Shown: piece after piece, positions 15,622 to 24,979 of the stretch
Layout of the letters: the number at the start of each line of letters is the position of its first letter
Position numbering within the stretch: the stretch's first letter is position 1
From: Curtobacterium sp. 9128
GTDB taxonomy: Bacteria; Actinomycetota; Actinomycetes; Actinomycetales; Microbacteriaceae
Reading direction: 5' to 3'
DNA length: 64,000 bases
Assembly: GCF_900086645.1 (NCBI RefSeq)
Contig: NZ_LT576451.1
Coordinates: 1,984,001 to 2,048,000, forward strand
Position numbers and translations under genes: made by a program
Notes under the pieces: generated by a model
The model's input: the letters and a program-made list of their open reading frames with translations, nothing else
Database searches by the model: none
What the model was told of the DNA's origin: nothing

Positions 15622-15691
15622 GGTCAGACGACCGTGGTCAGACGACCGTGGTCAGACGACCGTGGTCAGACGACCGTGGTCACACGACCGT
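15622..15691. repeat. Five tandem copies of a 14-bp repeat
   Basis: GGTCAGACGACCGT is repeated four times exactly (15622, 15636, 15650, 15664) and once with a single change, GGTCACACGACCGT at 15678. The fifth unit lies inside the end of the azoreductase gene and supplies its last codons and stop. Each junction reads GACCGTGGTC, almost a palindrome. It starts 4 bases after the MBL stop. Confidence 0.92.
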
Positions 15692-16324
15692 GGTCGCGAG
15701 GCGCTCCAACGTCGTCTTGGCGTCGTGGAACTCGGCGGCCGCGTGGTCGGCCAGCGGTGCGAGCGCCGGGAGCCGGTCCGCGAGCGTGGCGCTCACCGTG
15801 ATCGGGTACTGGCGCATCCCCAGGGCGGTCCCGAGGATGAGCTCCAGCACGGGCGAGCCGTGGTCCCAGTGCTCGGTCGGCGTGCCGGCGTCGTAGGTCG
15901 CCCCGCGGCTGACGATCGTCACGACGGGCTTGCCGGCGAGGGGCTGTGCGTCCCCGTCGAACGCGGGTGCGAGGACTCCCGGCACGTGGATGCGATCGAT
16001 CCAGGCCTTGAGCGACGACGGCACCGTGTAATTGTAGAGCGGCGATCCGACCACGACGGCGTCCGCGTCGAGCAGCTCGTCGATGATCTCCTGGCGGAGC
16101 GCTTCGGCCTCGGGAGCGACGGACTCCTCGGCGGTGCGGTCGGCGGCTGCCCAGTGCAGTGCCGAGCTCTCCAGGTGCGGGAGCGGTGCCGTGTGCAGGT
16201 CCCGGTGCACCACGGTGTACTCCGGACCCCGAGCGCGCCACGCGTCGGCGAACGCAGCGGTCAGCGCACGGGAACGGGAGTGGGAGAGGCCGGCGGACGA
16301 GTCGATCTGGAGCAGCGTGGGCAT
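15680..16324 (-). CDS. azoR: FMN-dependent NADH azoreductase (AzoR-like)
   Basis: 214 residues of flavodoxin-like fold. The N-terminus LLQIDSSAGLSHSRSR is the FMN phosphate loop, and SPLYNYTVPSSLKAWIDRI is the signature of the AzoR/NQO family, with VSRGATYD near the flavin ring. Members reduce quinones or azo dyes with NADH in two-electron steps. The C-terminus (ATTVV) is written by the last unit of the 14-bp repeat array. Monocistronic between convergent MBL and a co-directional VOC gene. Confidence 0.87.
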   Translation of the reverse strand: MPTLLQIDSSAGLSHSRSRALTAAFADAWRARGPEYTVVHRDLHTAPLPHLESSALHWAAADRTAEESVAPEAEALRQEIIDELLDADAVVVGSPLYNYTVPSSLKAWIDRIHVPGVLAPAFDGDAQPLAGKPVVTIVSRGATYDAGTPTEHWDHGSPVLELILGTALGMRQYPITVSATLADRLPALAPLADHAAAEFHDAKTTLERLATTVV

Positions 16325-16364
16325 GCCCCAACGCTATCGACGTCCGCCGTCCTCCGGCGGGCGA

Positions 16365-16721
16365 TCAGGCAGTCGGCGGTGCGTAGAACTGCAGGTCGTT
16401 GCCCTCCGAGTCCTTGAACGGGGCGATACGACCCCACTCGTGGTCCGAGATGCCGCCCGTGAAGTCGACGCCCGCGTCGCTCAGCCGCTCGACCTCGGCA
16501 TCGATGGTGCCGTCCGGCTGGAAGGTGATCACCGCGCCGCCGTCGACGGAGCCGGAGGCGTCCTCGCGGCCGTTCAGCCCGATCATCAGGCCGTTCGCGT
16601 CGATTTCCGACCAGTCGGCGTCCTGGCTCGTCACGGTGAGACCGAGGGCGTCCCGGTAGAAGGCCACCGCCCGGTCCATGTCGGTCACCGGTACCCACAC
16701 TGCTGCGACTCCGCTTGCCAT
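16365..16721 (-). CDS. VOC-fold (glyoxalase-like) protein
   Basis: 118 residues from the ATG at 16721, which has a good GAGGAG ribosome site; earlier in-frame starts lack one. Two beta-alpha-beta-beta-beta modules of the vicinal-oxygen-chelate fold are visible: VWVPVTDMDRAVAFYRDALG, and later GISDHEWGRIAPFKDSEGN with the usual C-terminal LQFYAPP. Reaction unknown; homologues include dioxygenase-like and antibiotic-binding proteins. Confidence 0.82.
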   Translation of the reverse strand: MASGVAAVWVPVTDMDRAVAFYRDALGLTVTSQDADWSEIDANGLMIGLNGREDASGSVDGGAVITFQPDGTIDAEVERLSDAGVDFTGGISDHEWGRIAPFKDSEGNDLQFYAPPTA

Positions 16722-16855
16722 GTGCACTCCTCGGGTCATGGGCGGGCCGAGGGCCCGCCCGCTCGGGGCCTCCCGCATCCGCGGCGACCCGTTCCGAGTG
16801 TGCGCTGCCGCACCGGTGTGTCCTCACGGCTCCGGCGCTGGTCGCGGCCACAGGA

Positions 16856-16900
16856 CGGACGGGAGGCTCCTACCGGACTCCGGCAGGAGCCTCCCGTCCG
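16856..16900. terminator. GGACGGGAGGC family palindrome, copy 2
   Basis: Arms of 21 nt (CGGACGGGAGGCTCCT and onward, with complement) around a 3-base loop, one mismatch. Lies between the VOC start and the LAYTG gene end, downstream of a second hairpin. Confidence 0.75.
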
Positions 16901-16914
16901 GACCGTGGAACGCG

Positions 16915-16951
16915 ACAGCGCCGGTCGGCCTGGACGGTCGACCGGCGCTGT
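16915..16951. terminator. Hairpin terminator of the 16974-18515 gene
   Basis: Perfect 13-bp stem (ACAGCGCCGGTCG and complement) with an 11-base loop, 22 bases after the stop of the LAYTG protein gene on the minus strand. Confidence 0.7.
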
Positions 16952-16973
16952 GCGGATCAGTGCCGGGTGCGGA

Positions 16974-18515
16974 TCAGCGCTGGGTGCGGCGACGCAGCGC
17001 GCGCAGGCCGACCAGGCCGGCACCGGCGGCGAGCATCGCGAGCGCCCACGGCAGGGCGCCGGTGGCGTCCGAGCCGGTGTAGGCGAGCTGGCCCTTGGCC
17101 GTCGTCGGCGTGACCGCTGCGACCGGGGCCGTCACCACGGTCGGGTTCACCGTGACGGGGAAGGAGACGGAAAGCCCGTCCTCGGCGACCGTCAGCACGT
17201 GGGTGGACGCGTGCGGGAAGGTGACCTTGGTCGAGAACGAGTCGTCGTCCCAGGCGATCTGGTCGTCCGCGTGGTCGCTCGTCACGGTCGCCATCGGGAA
17301 GTTGCCGTCGTCGTCGAAGTCGACCGTGCTGTTGCCGAACTCGTCCACGGGGGAGCCGTCCACCCACAGCGAGCCGCCCTGCTGCACGGTCGGCTGTCCA
17401 CCGTCGGTGATGATCGGCTCGGCGTCCAGGTCGGCCGGGAAGGAGATCGTGGTGATCGCCCCGTTCGGCTCGATGATCCACGAGTTGGTCGGGTGGACGC
17501 CGTCGAACGCGTCCTGGGCCGAGGTGTCGGTCGCGGAGGCCATGACGCCCACCGCGGCACCCGGGTCGACGACGACCTCGACGTACTGCGTCGCGGTCGA
17601 GGTGCCGTTCGAGGCGACGACCGTGAAGTCGAAGGTGCTCGCGGCCGTGACCTCGCCGCGCAGTGTCGCGGTCGCAGCGTCGAAGACGGTGTCGTACGGC
17701 AGGTAGGACTCGGGCTGGTCGTCCGGGTCGGTCGGGTCCGAGCTGTCCGGGTCGGTGTAGCCGATGGCGTACGTGACATCGCCGCTGCCCGTCGACACGG
17801 CGAAGGTCTCGTCGAGCGTGTCGCCCGCCGTGACCTCGATGGTGCGCGGTGCGTCGGCGGTCGTCTTCGTGTCGTACGCGACGTCCTCGGTGACGACGTC
17901 GCTCTTGGCGGTCGCGGTGTTCCCGTTCCCGTCGGTGACCAGGACGGAGATCTGCTTGCCGAGGTCAGCGGTCGTCACCGGGTAGCTGGACGAGATCGAG
18001 GCGACGGTCTGCCCGCCGTCGGTCGACCACGCGTACTCATAGGTGCCGCTCAGTTCCGGGGCGTCGACGCGGAGGGTGCTGCCGACCTTGGCGTCGCCGA
18101 CGATCTTCGCGTCGGATGCCACCGCGGCCTTCGGCGAGACCGCCGAGTCCGTGGCGGTCGACGAGGTGGTCGGGGCCTGCTTGCCTGCCGAGTCGGTCTT
18201 GTCCGTCGTGGTCGATGCACCCGGGTCCGTCGACGGCGCGGGGACGGTCGACACCGGGGTGGTGGGCTCGGCGCCGGGCTCCTCGGTGCCGGACGCGTCG
18301 GCGGCGGGCGTCGTCGGCGTCTCCGGGGTGACCGGCGTGGTCGGGTCGGTGTTCGTCTGCGCGTTCGGGTCGGCGGGCGCGGAGACGGCGGGCGTCGAGT
18401 CGTCGGCGTACGCGGCGGTCGCGGTGACCATGCCGAGGCCGGTGGTCAGGCCGATGAGTGCGATCGTGGTGCCGACGGCGCAGGCGCGTCGGACACCGGA
18501 GGTGCTGCGGTGCAC
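16974..18515 (-). CDS. LAYTG cell-wall-anchored surface protein (paralog 1)
   Basis: 513 residues: Sec signal peptide (about 1-38, ending AYA), a long Pro/Thr/Ser-rich region to about residue 130, then beta-rich segments with an Ig-like or putative-Ig pattern (TYEYAWSTDGGQT, VTYAIGYTDP, FDFTVVASNGTST). It ends with a sorting signal: LAYTG, a hydrophobic helix and RRRTQR. LAxTG motifs are used by class E sortases, so it should be covalently linked to the wall; no sortase gene lies in the window. The neighbour at 18720-20309 has the same architecture. Role probably adhesive or structural (inference). Confidence 0.83.
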   Translation of the reverse strand: MHRSTSGVRRACAVGTTIALIGLTTGLGMVTATAAYADDSTPAVSAPADPNAQTNTDPTTPVTPETPTTPAADASGTEEPGAEPTTPVSTVPAPSTDPGASTTTDKTDSAGKQAPTTSSTATDSAVSPKAAVASDAKIVGDAKVGSTLRVDAPELSGTYEYAWSTDGGQTVASISSSYPVTTADLGKQISVLVTDGNGNTATAKSDVVTEDVAYDTKTTADAPRTIEVTAGDTLDETFAVSTGSGDVTYAIGYTDPDSSDPTDPDDQPESYLPYDTVFDAATATLRGEVTAASTFDFTVVASNGTSTATQYVEVVVDPGAAVGVMASATDTSAQDAFDGVHPTNSWIIEPNGAITTISFPADLDAEPIITDGGQPTVQQGGSLWVDGSPVDEFGNSTVDFDDDGNFPMATVTSDHADDQIAWDDDSFSTKVTFPHASTHVLTVAEDGLSVSFPVTVNPTVVTAPVAAVTPTTAKGQLAYTGSDATGALPWALAMLAAGAGLVGLRALRRRTQR

Positions 18516-18664
18516 GGGTTCCCCCAGTGTTCGGGTCCGGACGGGTGCCGGATCGTAAGAATCCGCCGAGAATCTCAGGCGTGCTCGGATCGTACTGATA
18601 GGCGCGCACCCGCAGGAACACGGCTGTCCGGAATGTGACCCGGGTTGGGGGTGACGCGACGCGA

Positions 18665-18685
18665 CGGGGCGGGTCGCCCGCCCCG
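18665..18685. terminator. GC hairpin after the second LAYTG gene
   Basis: 9-bp stem CGGGGCGGG with complement and a 3-base loop, 35 bases after the stop of the minus-strand gene at 18720. Confidence 0.55.
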
Positions 18686-18719
18686 CCCCGTCGTGTCGTG
18701 CCGTGCCGTCGGAACGGTG

Positions 18720-20309
18720 TCAGGCGCGGCGTCGCCGTGCGCGATGCACCAGGAGTGCGCCGCCGGCGGCGAGCAGTCCGAGCGACCAGGCGATCGGGCC
18801 GGTGGCATCGGCACCCGTGTACGCGAGCTGGCCCGTACCGGACGCCGGCTTCGTCGCGACCACGGTCGTCGCCGTCGGGGTCACGTCGATGGTGAACGAG
18901 ATCGACAGGTCGCCGTGGGTGGCGGTGATCACGTGCTCGCTCGCGTGGGCGAACGTCAGGTGGGCCGCCCCGGCGTCCAGGGCCCCGGGGGACAGCGACG
19001 TGTCGAACGAGTCCCCGGCGACCGAGGAACTCCACCGCACACCGCCGTCCTCGAAGAGCACCGTGTCACCGAACGCGTCGGTCCCGGCGACGTCGAGGTC
19101 GACCACCGCGGTCTGGGGGACCCGCAACGGCGTGGCCGGATCGCCGTACCAGTCCTGCGGGTTGCTCGTGTAGCGCGTGGACCCGTCAGGGGCGATCTGC
19201 CACAGGTCGTACGGACGGTCGTCGGTGGATGTGGACGCCCACACGCGCATGGAGACCGCCGGGGCGGCCTCGGTCGTGAAGAACACCCGCATCGCGGTCC
19301 CGCCGTCCGGGTGCCTCGACGTCGAGACGTGCACCCAGAGCATGGTGTACCCAGCAACGGTCGGTGTCCCGGACAGCGTCCCGTCCTGGCTGAACGACAC
19401 ACCCGCCGGCAGGACGCCGGGGTCCGAGGAACCGCCCGGTTGGTCGTTGACGAAGTACTGCAGGCCGTCTCCCTCGAACGCGGCGAGGCTGACCGAGAAC
19501 GGTTCGCCCACCCGTGTGGGTACGTCGCGGATGGCCAGGGAGCGGAAACCGGTCGGCTCGTCCGCGATCGGGGCGGTCGCGGCGCTGGTGACAGTCGTCG
19601 GGTCCTCGCCGGGAGCGGTGCCCGTCACGCGGACCTGCACCGTGCCATTGACGTCCTGCGGGTCGACGACGTAGGTGTCGGTGGTCGCTCCTGGGACGTC
19701 GGTCGTTCCGTCGCGGTCGGTGAACACCCACTGGTAGGTGAACGTCGTGTCCGCCGGCCAGCCGTCGGTGGACGCCGTGAGCGTGTGGAAGATCGTCGTC
19801 GTGCCGGTCACGGCGACGGTGCCGGCCGGCGTGACGGCGTCGGTCGTGGCTTCCGGGGCGGCCTCGGTCGACGTCTCGTCCGTCGGCACTGCGTCATCTG
19901 CCGGCGCCGCGTCGTCCGGTGTGGCCGCGTCGTCTGCCGGCGCTGCGTCGTCCGCGGGCGCCGAGTCGTCCGGTGTGGCTGCGTCGTCCGCGGGCGTGTC
20001 GGTTCCCGCCGGAGCCGTGTCCCCGGCCGGCTCGTCCGCCGGGACCGGTGCGGTGGTGCCGTCGGTCGGCGCGGGGTCGTCCGTGGCGGTCGGCATCGGG
20101 GCCACCTCGGGCGTCGCCGAGCCCCCCGGAGTCGTGCTCGCGGCGCTCGTCGTGCTCGTGGCGCTCATCGCCGCAGCAGCCTCGGGCTCGGCGGCCGACG
20201 CCGTGGTCGCGCCGAGCCCGAGGCCGAACGCCGACGAGCCTGCGACGATCGCGACGGCGGTGCCGACGGCCGCGTACCTGCGGACCCTCGACGTGGAGTG
20301 TGTGGTCAT
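18720..20309 (-). CDS. LAYTG cell-wall-anchored surface protein (paralog 2)
   Basis: 529 residues with the same plan as its downstream neighbour: signal peptide (about 1-40, ASA), a low-complexity Ala/Asp/Thr/Pro stalk (about 45-165, with repeated PADDAA and TPDD units), beta-rich domains (TFTYQWVFTDRDG is a typical Ig-like strand pair; LAIRDVPTRVGEPFSVSLAAF recalls cadherin-like repeats), and a LAYTG sorting signal followed by a hydrophobic helix and RARRRRA. Both proteins share ASEHV/ASTHV followed by an ITATH- or LTVAE-like strand just before the anchor, so they arose by duplication. Confidence 0.83.
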   Translation of the reverse strand: MTTHSTSRVRRYAAVGTAVAIVAGSSAFGLGLGATTASAAEPEAAAAMSATSTTSAASTTPGGSATPEVAPMPTATDDPAPTDGTTAPVPADEPAGDTAPAGTDTPADDAATPDDSAPADDAAPADDAATPDDAAPADDAVPTDETSTEAAPEATTDAVTPAGTVAVTGTTTIFHTLTASTDGWPADTTFTYQWVFTDRDGTTDVPGATTDTYVVDPQDVNGTVQVRVTGTAPGEDPTTVTSAATAPIADEPTGFRSLAIRDVPTRVGEPFSVSLAAFEGDGLQYFVNDQPGGSSDPGVLPAGVSFSQDGTLSGTPTVAGYTMLWVHVSTSRHPDGGTAMRVFFTTEAAPAVSMRVWASTSTDDRPYDLWQIAPDGSTRYTSNPQDWYGDPATPLRVPQTAVVDLDVAGTDAFGDTVLFEDGGVRWSSSVAGDSFDTSLSPGALDAGAAHLTFAHASEHVITATHGDLSISFTIDVTPTATTVVATKPASGTGQLAYTGADATGPIAWSLGLLAAGGALLVHRARRRRA

Positions 20310-20421
20310 CGTTTCCCCCCAGAGGAACGTGTCGGAAGTGGCGGTCCGGAGTGGCCGCTCAGCAGTGAGCGTAGGGTGAGCGGGCGCTCAGGAACCGCCT
20401 GGTTCGATCACGATCCGGCAA

Positions 20422-20464
20422 CGGAAAAAATCCCGCAAACCTTGTCATGATCGGGGATTTTCCG
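20422..20464. terminator. A/T-rich inverted repeat after the LysR gene
   Basis: CGGAAAAAATCCC and GGGATTTTCCG pair across about 20 bases, 12 bases beyond the LysR stop on the minus strand. Runs of A and T in the stem are unusual for this genome. It could also act as a binding site near the LAYTG promoter. Confidence 0.6.
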
Positions 20465-20475
20465 ACATGGAGCGC

Positions 20476-21378
20476 TCAGGAGCGCGGGGCTGCTGCTGCC
20501 CGTTCGAGGGCGTCGCGGAACGCCGAGACCGCCGGGGACTCGGCGCTCGCGATGCGCTGCGCGGTGAAGAGCGTGCGACGTGCCGGATCGGGCAGCTCGA
20601 GCAACCGGCAGCTCGTGGACCGACCGGCCCAGACGAGGTCGGGCATGAGTGCGACGGCGTTCCCGGACTCGATGAGCCGGATCTGGGCCTGCAGGTCGGC
20701 GGTCTCGTAGCGGACGTCGGGTTCGAAGCCCGCGCGGCGGCAGGTCTGCTCGGCGAAGTGCCGTGATGCGGCCCCTCGTGGCTCCATGACCCATGGGAGC
20801 TCTGCGGCCTCGGCGAGGGACGACACCGGCCAGAGCGCCGTGTCCTCCGGCGGGAGGGCGAGCCGCACGGGGTCCGTCGTCAGGTCGCGGCTGTCGAGCC
20901 CGGGGAAGCGCGGAGCCGCGTGCGCCGGGTACTGCTCGGCGACGACCATGTCGAAGTCCCGCGCCCAGGTCTCCCCGAGCGCCGTCTCTGGTTCGCGCTG
21001 CACCATCTCGACGCGGACGTCGGGGTGCTCGATCGCCATGGTCCGGAGGGCGCTCGGCATCAGGGCCAGCGCCGCCGACTGGAACACCGCCACCCGGATG
21101 CGTCCCTGCACCGTGGTCAGCGTCGACTCGACCGACGCCTGGGCACGCTCCAAGGTGTCGAGGACGTCGCTCGCCGCGGCCACGAGGACCTCCGCCTGCG
21201 GGGTGAGCTGCAGCCGCCGTCCCGCCTTGCGGAGGAGCTGCACGCCGGCTTCCCGTTCGAGGACCGCGAGCTGCTGCGACACCGCCGACGGGGTGAAGTT
21301 CAGCGCCTCGGCGACGGCAGCGACGGTGCCCCGGATCGAGAGTTCTCGGAGGAGGACGAGACGGCGGACGTCGAGCAT
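20476..21378 (-). CDS. LysR-type regulator, probably of putA
   Basis: 300 residues. Winged helix-turn-helix at residues 1-60 (LSIRGTVAAVAEALNFTPSAVSQQLAVLE) and a two-lobed substrate-binding domain after residue 90. It is divergent from the putA-like gene 82 bp away, the usual LysR arrangement, so it most likely senses proline or a product and controls putA. The intergenic stretch 21379-21460 is less GC-rich than the genes and should hold both promoters. Confidence 0.85.
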   Translation of the reverse strand: MLDVRRLVLLRELSIRGTVAAVAEALNFTPSAVSQQLAVLEREAGVQLLRKAGRRLQLTPQAEVLVAAASDVLDTLERAQASVESTLTTVQGRIRVAVFQSAALALMPSALRTMAIEHPDVRVEMVQREPETALGETWARDFDMVVAEQYPAHAAPRFPGLDSRDLTTDPVRLALPPEDTALWPVSSLAEAAELPWVMEPRGAASRHFAEQTCRRAGFEPDVRYETADLQAQIRLIESGNAVALMPDLVWAGRSTSCRLLELPDPARRTLFTAQRIASAESPAVSAFRDALERAAAAPRS

Positions 21379-21460
21379 GCAGAAAGGATAGGTGAACTGA
21401 ACGGATTCGATCAGAAAGAGTTGCTTCCGCTACCGAAACGCGGAGCAGCACACTGATGCC

Positions 21461-24400
21461 ATGACCGACGTCCAGCCGCACGCCGACGCTGCGCCCACGA
21501 CCGACCACGACCTCCTCGCCGACGAGTCCGTCGCGCTCGTCAGACAGTGGCTTGCCGAGGCGGAGACGTACCCGGTCGACGGGTCCGCGAAGCAGCTGGC
21601 CGGCGTGCTCGCCGACCCGAAGGGTCTGGCGTTCGCCGTCGGCTTCGTCGACGGCGTCGTCCGTCCGGAGGACCTCGGCGTCGCAGCACGTCGTCTCAAG
21701 CAGATCGCGCCGGACGCACCCGGGTTCCTGCCCAGCGCGCTCCGCGGACTGGTGCGCCTCGGTGGCGGACTGGCACCGAGCCTCCCGGGTGTCGTCGTCC
21801 CCATCGCCCGACGCGTGCTGCGGAACATGGTCGGCCACCTCATCGTCGATGCGACCGACGCGAAGCTCGGTCCGGCCATCGCGAAGATCAAGCAGGACGG
21901 CGTCCGGCTCAACGTGAACCTGCTCGGCGAGGCCGTGCTCGGTGAGCGCGAGGCGTCTCGACGCCTCGACGGCACGCACAAACTGCTCGCGCGGGACGAC
22001 GTCGACTACGTGTCGATCAAGGTCTCCTCGACGGTGCACCCGCACTCGCCGTGGGCGTTCGACCACGCGGTGGACGACATCGTCGACAAGCTCCGCCCGC
22101 TGTTCTCGCGGGCCGCGGCCTCGTCGCCCGCCAAGTTCATCAACCTCGACATGGAGGAGTTCAAGGACCTCGACCTGACGATCGCGGTCTTCACGAAGCT
22201 CCTCGACGAGCCCGCGTTCCTCGGGCTCGAGGCGGGCATCGTCCTGCAGGCGTACCTCCCCGACGCACTCTCCGCGATGCAGCAGCTGCAGGAGTGGTCC
22301 GCCGCTCGTCGCGCCCGTGGCGGTGCCGCGATCAAGGTGCGCCTGGTGAAAGGCGCGAACCTGCCGATGGAGCAGGTCGAGGCCTCGGTGCACGGCTGGC
22401 CGCTCGCCACCTGGCACACGAAGCAGGACTCCGACACGAACTACAAGCGGGTGCTCGACTGGGCGCTCACCCCGGACCGGATCGCGAACGTGCGGGTCGG
22501 CGTCGCCGGGCACAACCTGTTCGACGTCGCGCACGCCTGGTTGCTCGCCGGGGAGCGCGGTGTCCGCGACGGCATCGAGTTCGAGATGCTGCTCGGGATG
22601 GCGCAGGGACAGGCCGCCGCGGTCCGTCGCACGGTGGGATCCCTGCTGCTGTACACGCCGGTCGTGCACCCCGGTGAGTTCGACGTCGCGATCGCGTACC
22701 TGATCCGTCGGCTCGAAGAAGGCGCCTCGCAGGACAACTTCATGTCAGCGGTGTTCTCGCTGCAGTCCTCGCCGACGCTGTTCGAGCGGGAGGAGTCGCG
22801 GTTCCGCGCGTCCCTGGCGCCGCTGTCGCTCCCCGGTGGGCTCGCCGCGCCGGATTCGCACCGCGTCGCCGACCGGTACGCCGCCGTCGGCCGCCCGGCA
22901 CCAGGCCACTTCGAGAACACGCCGGACAGCGACCCGTCGGTCGCCGCGGTACGCGAATGGGGTGCGGCGATCACCGCTCGGGTCCCGTCGTCGACGCTGG
23001 GCGAGTCGGCCGTCCGGGAGGCTCGGGTCGGGTCGGAGTCGCAACTCACGTCCGCCCTGGAGCGCGTCCGCGCCGCTGGTTCCGTCTGGGGGGCCTGGTC
23101 CGGTCCGGCGCGTGGCGCGGTGCTCCACGCCGTCGGAGACGCGCTCGAGGCGAACCGCGCTGCCCTCGTCGAGGTGATGGCGTCCGAGACCGGGAAGACC
23201 ATCGACCAGGCCGACCCCGAGGTCTCGGAGGCGATCGACTTCGCCCACTTCTACGGCGAGCTCGCGGCGTCGCTCGACGACGTCGACGGTGCGACGTTCT
23301 CGCCGGCCGCGCTGACCCTGGTCACGCCGCCGTGGAACTTCCCCGTGGCGATCCCCGCCGGGTCCACGCTCGCCGCGCTCGCCGCCGGGTCGGCCGTCGT
23401 GCTGAAGCCCGCGCCGCCCGCTGCCCGGTGCGCCGCCGTGCTGGCTTCGGTGATCGACACGGCGCTCGACGCGATGGGCGCGCCGGCGGACGTGCTCGCG
23501 TTCATGGACGTGGACGAATCGTCGTTGGGGGCGTCCTTGGTGTCGTCCCCGCTCGTCGACCGCGTGATCCTGACCGGGGCGTACGAGACCGCGTCGCTGT
23601 TCCGGTCGTTCCGGAAGGACCTGCCGCTCCTCGCCGAGACGTCTGGAAAGAACGCGATCATCGTGACGCCGTCGGCGGACCTCGACCTGGCCGTGAAGGA
23701 CGTCGTGGCGTCGGCGTTCGGGCATGCGGGGCAGAAGTGCTCGGCGGCGTCCCTCGTGGTGCTCGTCGGCTCGGTCGCGAAGTCGCGGCGCTTCCGGTCG
23801 CAGCTCCTCGACGCGGTGTCGTCGCTCACGGTCGGGTACCCGACCGACCCGACCTCGCAGATGGGGCCGGTCGTCTCGCCGGCCGAGGGCAAGTTGCTCG
23901 AGGGGCTGACCACGCTCGAGCCAGGGCAGAACTGGGCCGTGCAGCCTCGGCAGCTCGACGAGTCCGGTCGTCTCTGGAGCCCGGGGGTCCGTGGTGGCGT
24001 TGCGCGCGGTTCCGCCTTCCACCGCACCGAGTACTTCGGCCCGATCCTCGGCATCATGACCGCGTCGTCGTTGGACGAGGCGATCGACATCGTCAACGAG
24101 GTCGACTACGGGCTCACCTCGGGGCTGCACTCGCTCGACCCGTCGGAGATCGGCACGTGGCTGTCGCGCATCGACGCGGGCAACCTCTACGTCAACCGCG
24201 GCATCACCGGGGCGATCGTGCGCCGGCAGCCGTTCGGCGGGTGGAAGAAGTCGGCCGTCGGTGCCGGGACCAAGGCCGGCGGCGTGAACTACCTGTTCGG
24301 GCTGGGCTCCTGGGCGCCGGCTCCGGCCACCGCGGGGGCTCCCGTGTCGGCAGCGGTGTCGTCCTTCCTGCGGGCGTCGGGTGTGTCCTCCGCGTCGGTC

Positions 24401-24928
24401 TCGCGTGCGGTCGCGTCCGACGAGCTCGCGTGGACGTCGTTGTTCGGCGTCGCGGTGGACGTGTCCGCGCTGTCGGCGGAGCGGAACGTCGCGCGGTACC
24501 TGCCGTACCCGGGCGTGCACGTGCGGTTGGCGTCGTCGTCCGCGTCCAGGTCGTCCTCGTCGGACGATCTGGTTCGTGTCGTCGCTGCTGCGCTCCGAGC
24601 GGGGACGACGATCGACGTCTCCTCGGTGGGCGACGTGCCGGCCGCGATCGCCGCGCTCGACTGCGTGCGGTCGGTCACGTCGTCGGAGTCCGACGCGGCG
24701 TTCGAGGCCCGCGTGGCCGCCGGCCCGTCGACCCGGGTGCGGCTCATCGGCGGCTCTGCTGCTGCGCTGTACGAGGCCGTTGACGGTCGCCCCGACGTCG
24801 CGGTGTACGCCGAGCCGGTAACCGAGGCCGGGCGCATCGAGCTGCTGCCGTTCCTCCGCGAACAGGCGGTGTCGATCACCGCGCACCGTTTCGGCACGCC
24901 GAACCACCTGACGGACGCGCTGATCTGA
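21461..24928 (+). CDS. putA: Bifunctional proline dehydrogenase / glutamate-semialdehyde dehydrogenase
   Basis: 1155 residues. The FAD-dependent proline dehydrogenase barrel comes first (RLVKGANLPMEQVEASVHGW near residue 293, then KQDSDTNYKRVLDW), followed by an NAD-dependent aldehyde dehydrogenase with TPPWNFPVAIPAGS, ETSGKNAIIV, the catalytic Cys760 in GHAGQKCSAAS, and EYFGPILGIM. Together they oxidise proline to glutamate with channelling of the intermediate. It lacks the N-terminal ribbon-helix-helix DNA-binding domain of E. coli PutA, so regulation must be external; the divergent LysR fits. A C-terminal domain of about 200 residues follows, as in longer type B PutA proteins. Confidence 0.95.
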   Translation: MTDVQPHADAAPTTDHDLLADESVALVRQWLAEAETYPVDGSAKQLAGVLADPKGLAFAVGFVDGVVRPEDLGVAARRLKQIAPDAPGFLPSALRGLVRLGGGLAPSLPGVVVPIARRVLRNMVGHLIVDATDAKLGPAIAKIKQDGVRLNVNLLGEAVLGEREASRRLDGTHKLLARDDVDYVSIKVSSTVHPHSPWAFDHAVDDIVDKLRPLFSRAAASSPAKFINLDMEEFKDLDLTIAVFTKLLDEPAFLGLEAGIVLQAYLPDALSAMQQLQEWSAARRARGGAAIKVRLVKGANLPMEQVEASVHGWPLATWHTKQDSDTNYKRVLDWALTPDRIANVRVGVAGHNLFDVAHAWLLAGERGVRDGIEFEMLLGMAQGQAAAVRRTVGSLLLYTPVVHPGEFDVAIAYLIRRLEEGASQDNFMSAVFSLQSSPTLFEREESRFRASLAPLSLPGGLAAPDSHRVADRYAAVGRPAPGHFENTPDSDPSVAAVREWGAAITARVPSSTLGESAVREARVGSESQLTSALERVRAAGSVWGAWSGPARGAVLHAVGDALEANRAALVEVMASETGKTIDQADPEVSEAIDFAHFYGELAASLDDVDGATFSPAALTLVTPPWNFPVAIPAGSTLAALAAGSAVVLKPAPPAARCAAVLASVIDTALDAMGAPADVLAFMDVDESSLGASLVSSPLVDRVILTGAYETASLFRSFRKDLPLLAETSGKNAIIVTPSADLDLAVKDVVASAFGHAGQKCSAASLVVLVGSVAKSRRFRSQLLDAVSSLTVGYPTDPTSQMGPVVSPAEGKLLEGLTTLEPGQNWAVQPRQLDESGRLWSPGVRGGVARGSAFHRTEYFGPILGIMTASSLDEAIDIVNEVDYGLTSGLHSLDPSEIGTWLSRIDAGNLYVNRGITGAIVRRQPFGGWKKSAVGAGTKAGGVNYLFGLGSWAPAPATAGAPVSAAVSSFLRASGVSSASVSRAVASDELAWTSLFGVAVDVSALSAERNVARYLPYPGVHVRLASSSASRSSSSDDLVRVVAAALRAGTTIDVSSVGDVPAAIAALDCVRSVTSSESDAAFEARVAAGPSTRVRLIGGSAAALYEAVDGRPDVAVYAEPVTEAGRIELLPFLREQAVSITAHRFGTPNHLTDALI

Positions 24929-24979
24929 CGCCGGGGCCGGCTCGTCCCTCGCGTCTGCTGCCGAATCGCGCCCCCGTGT

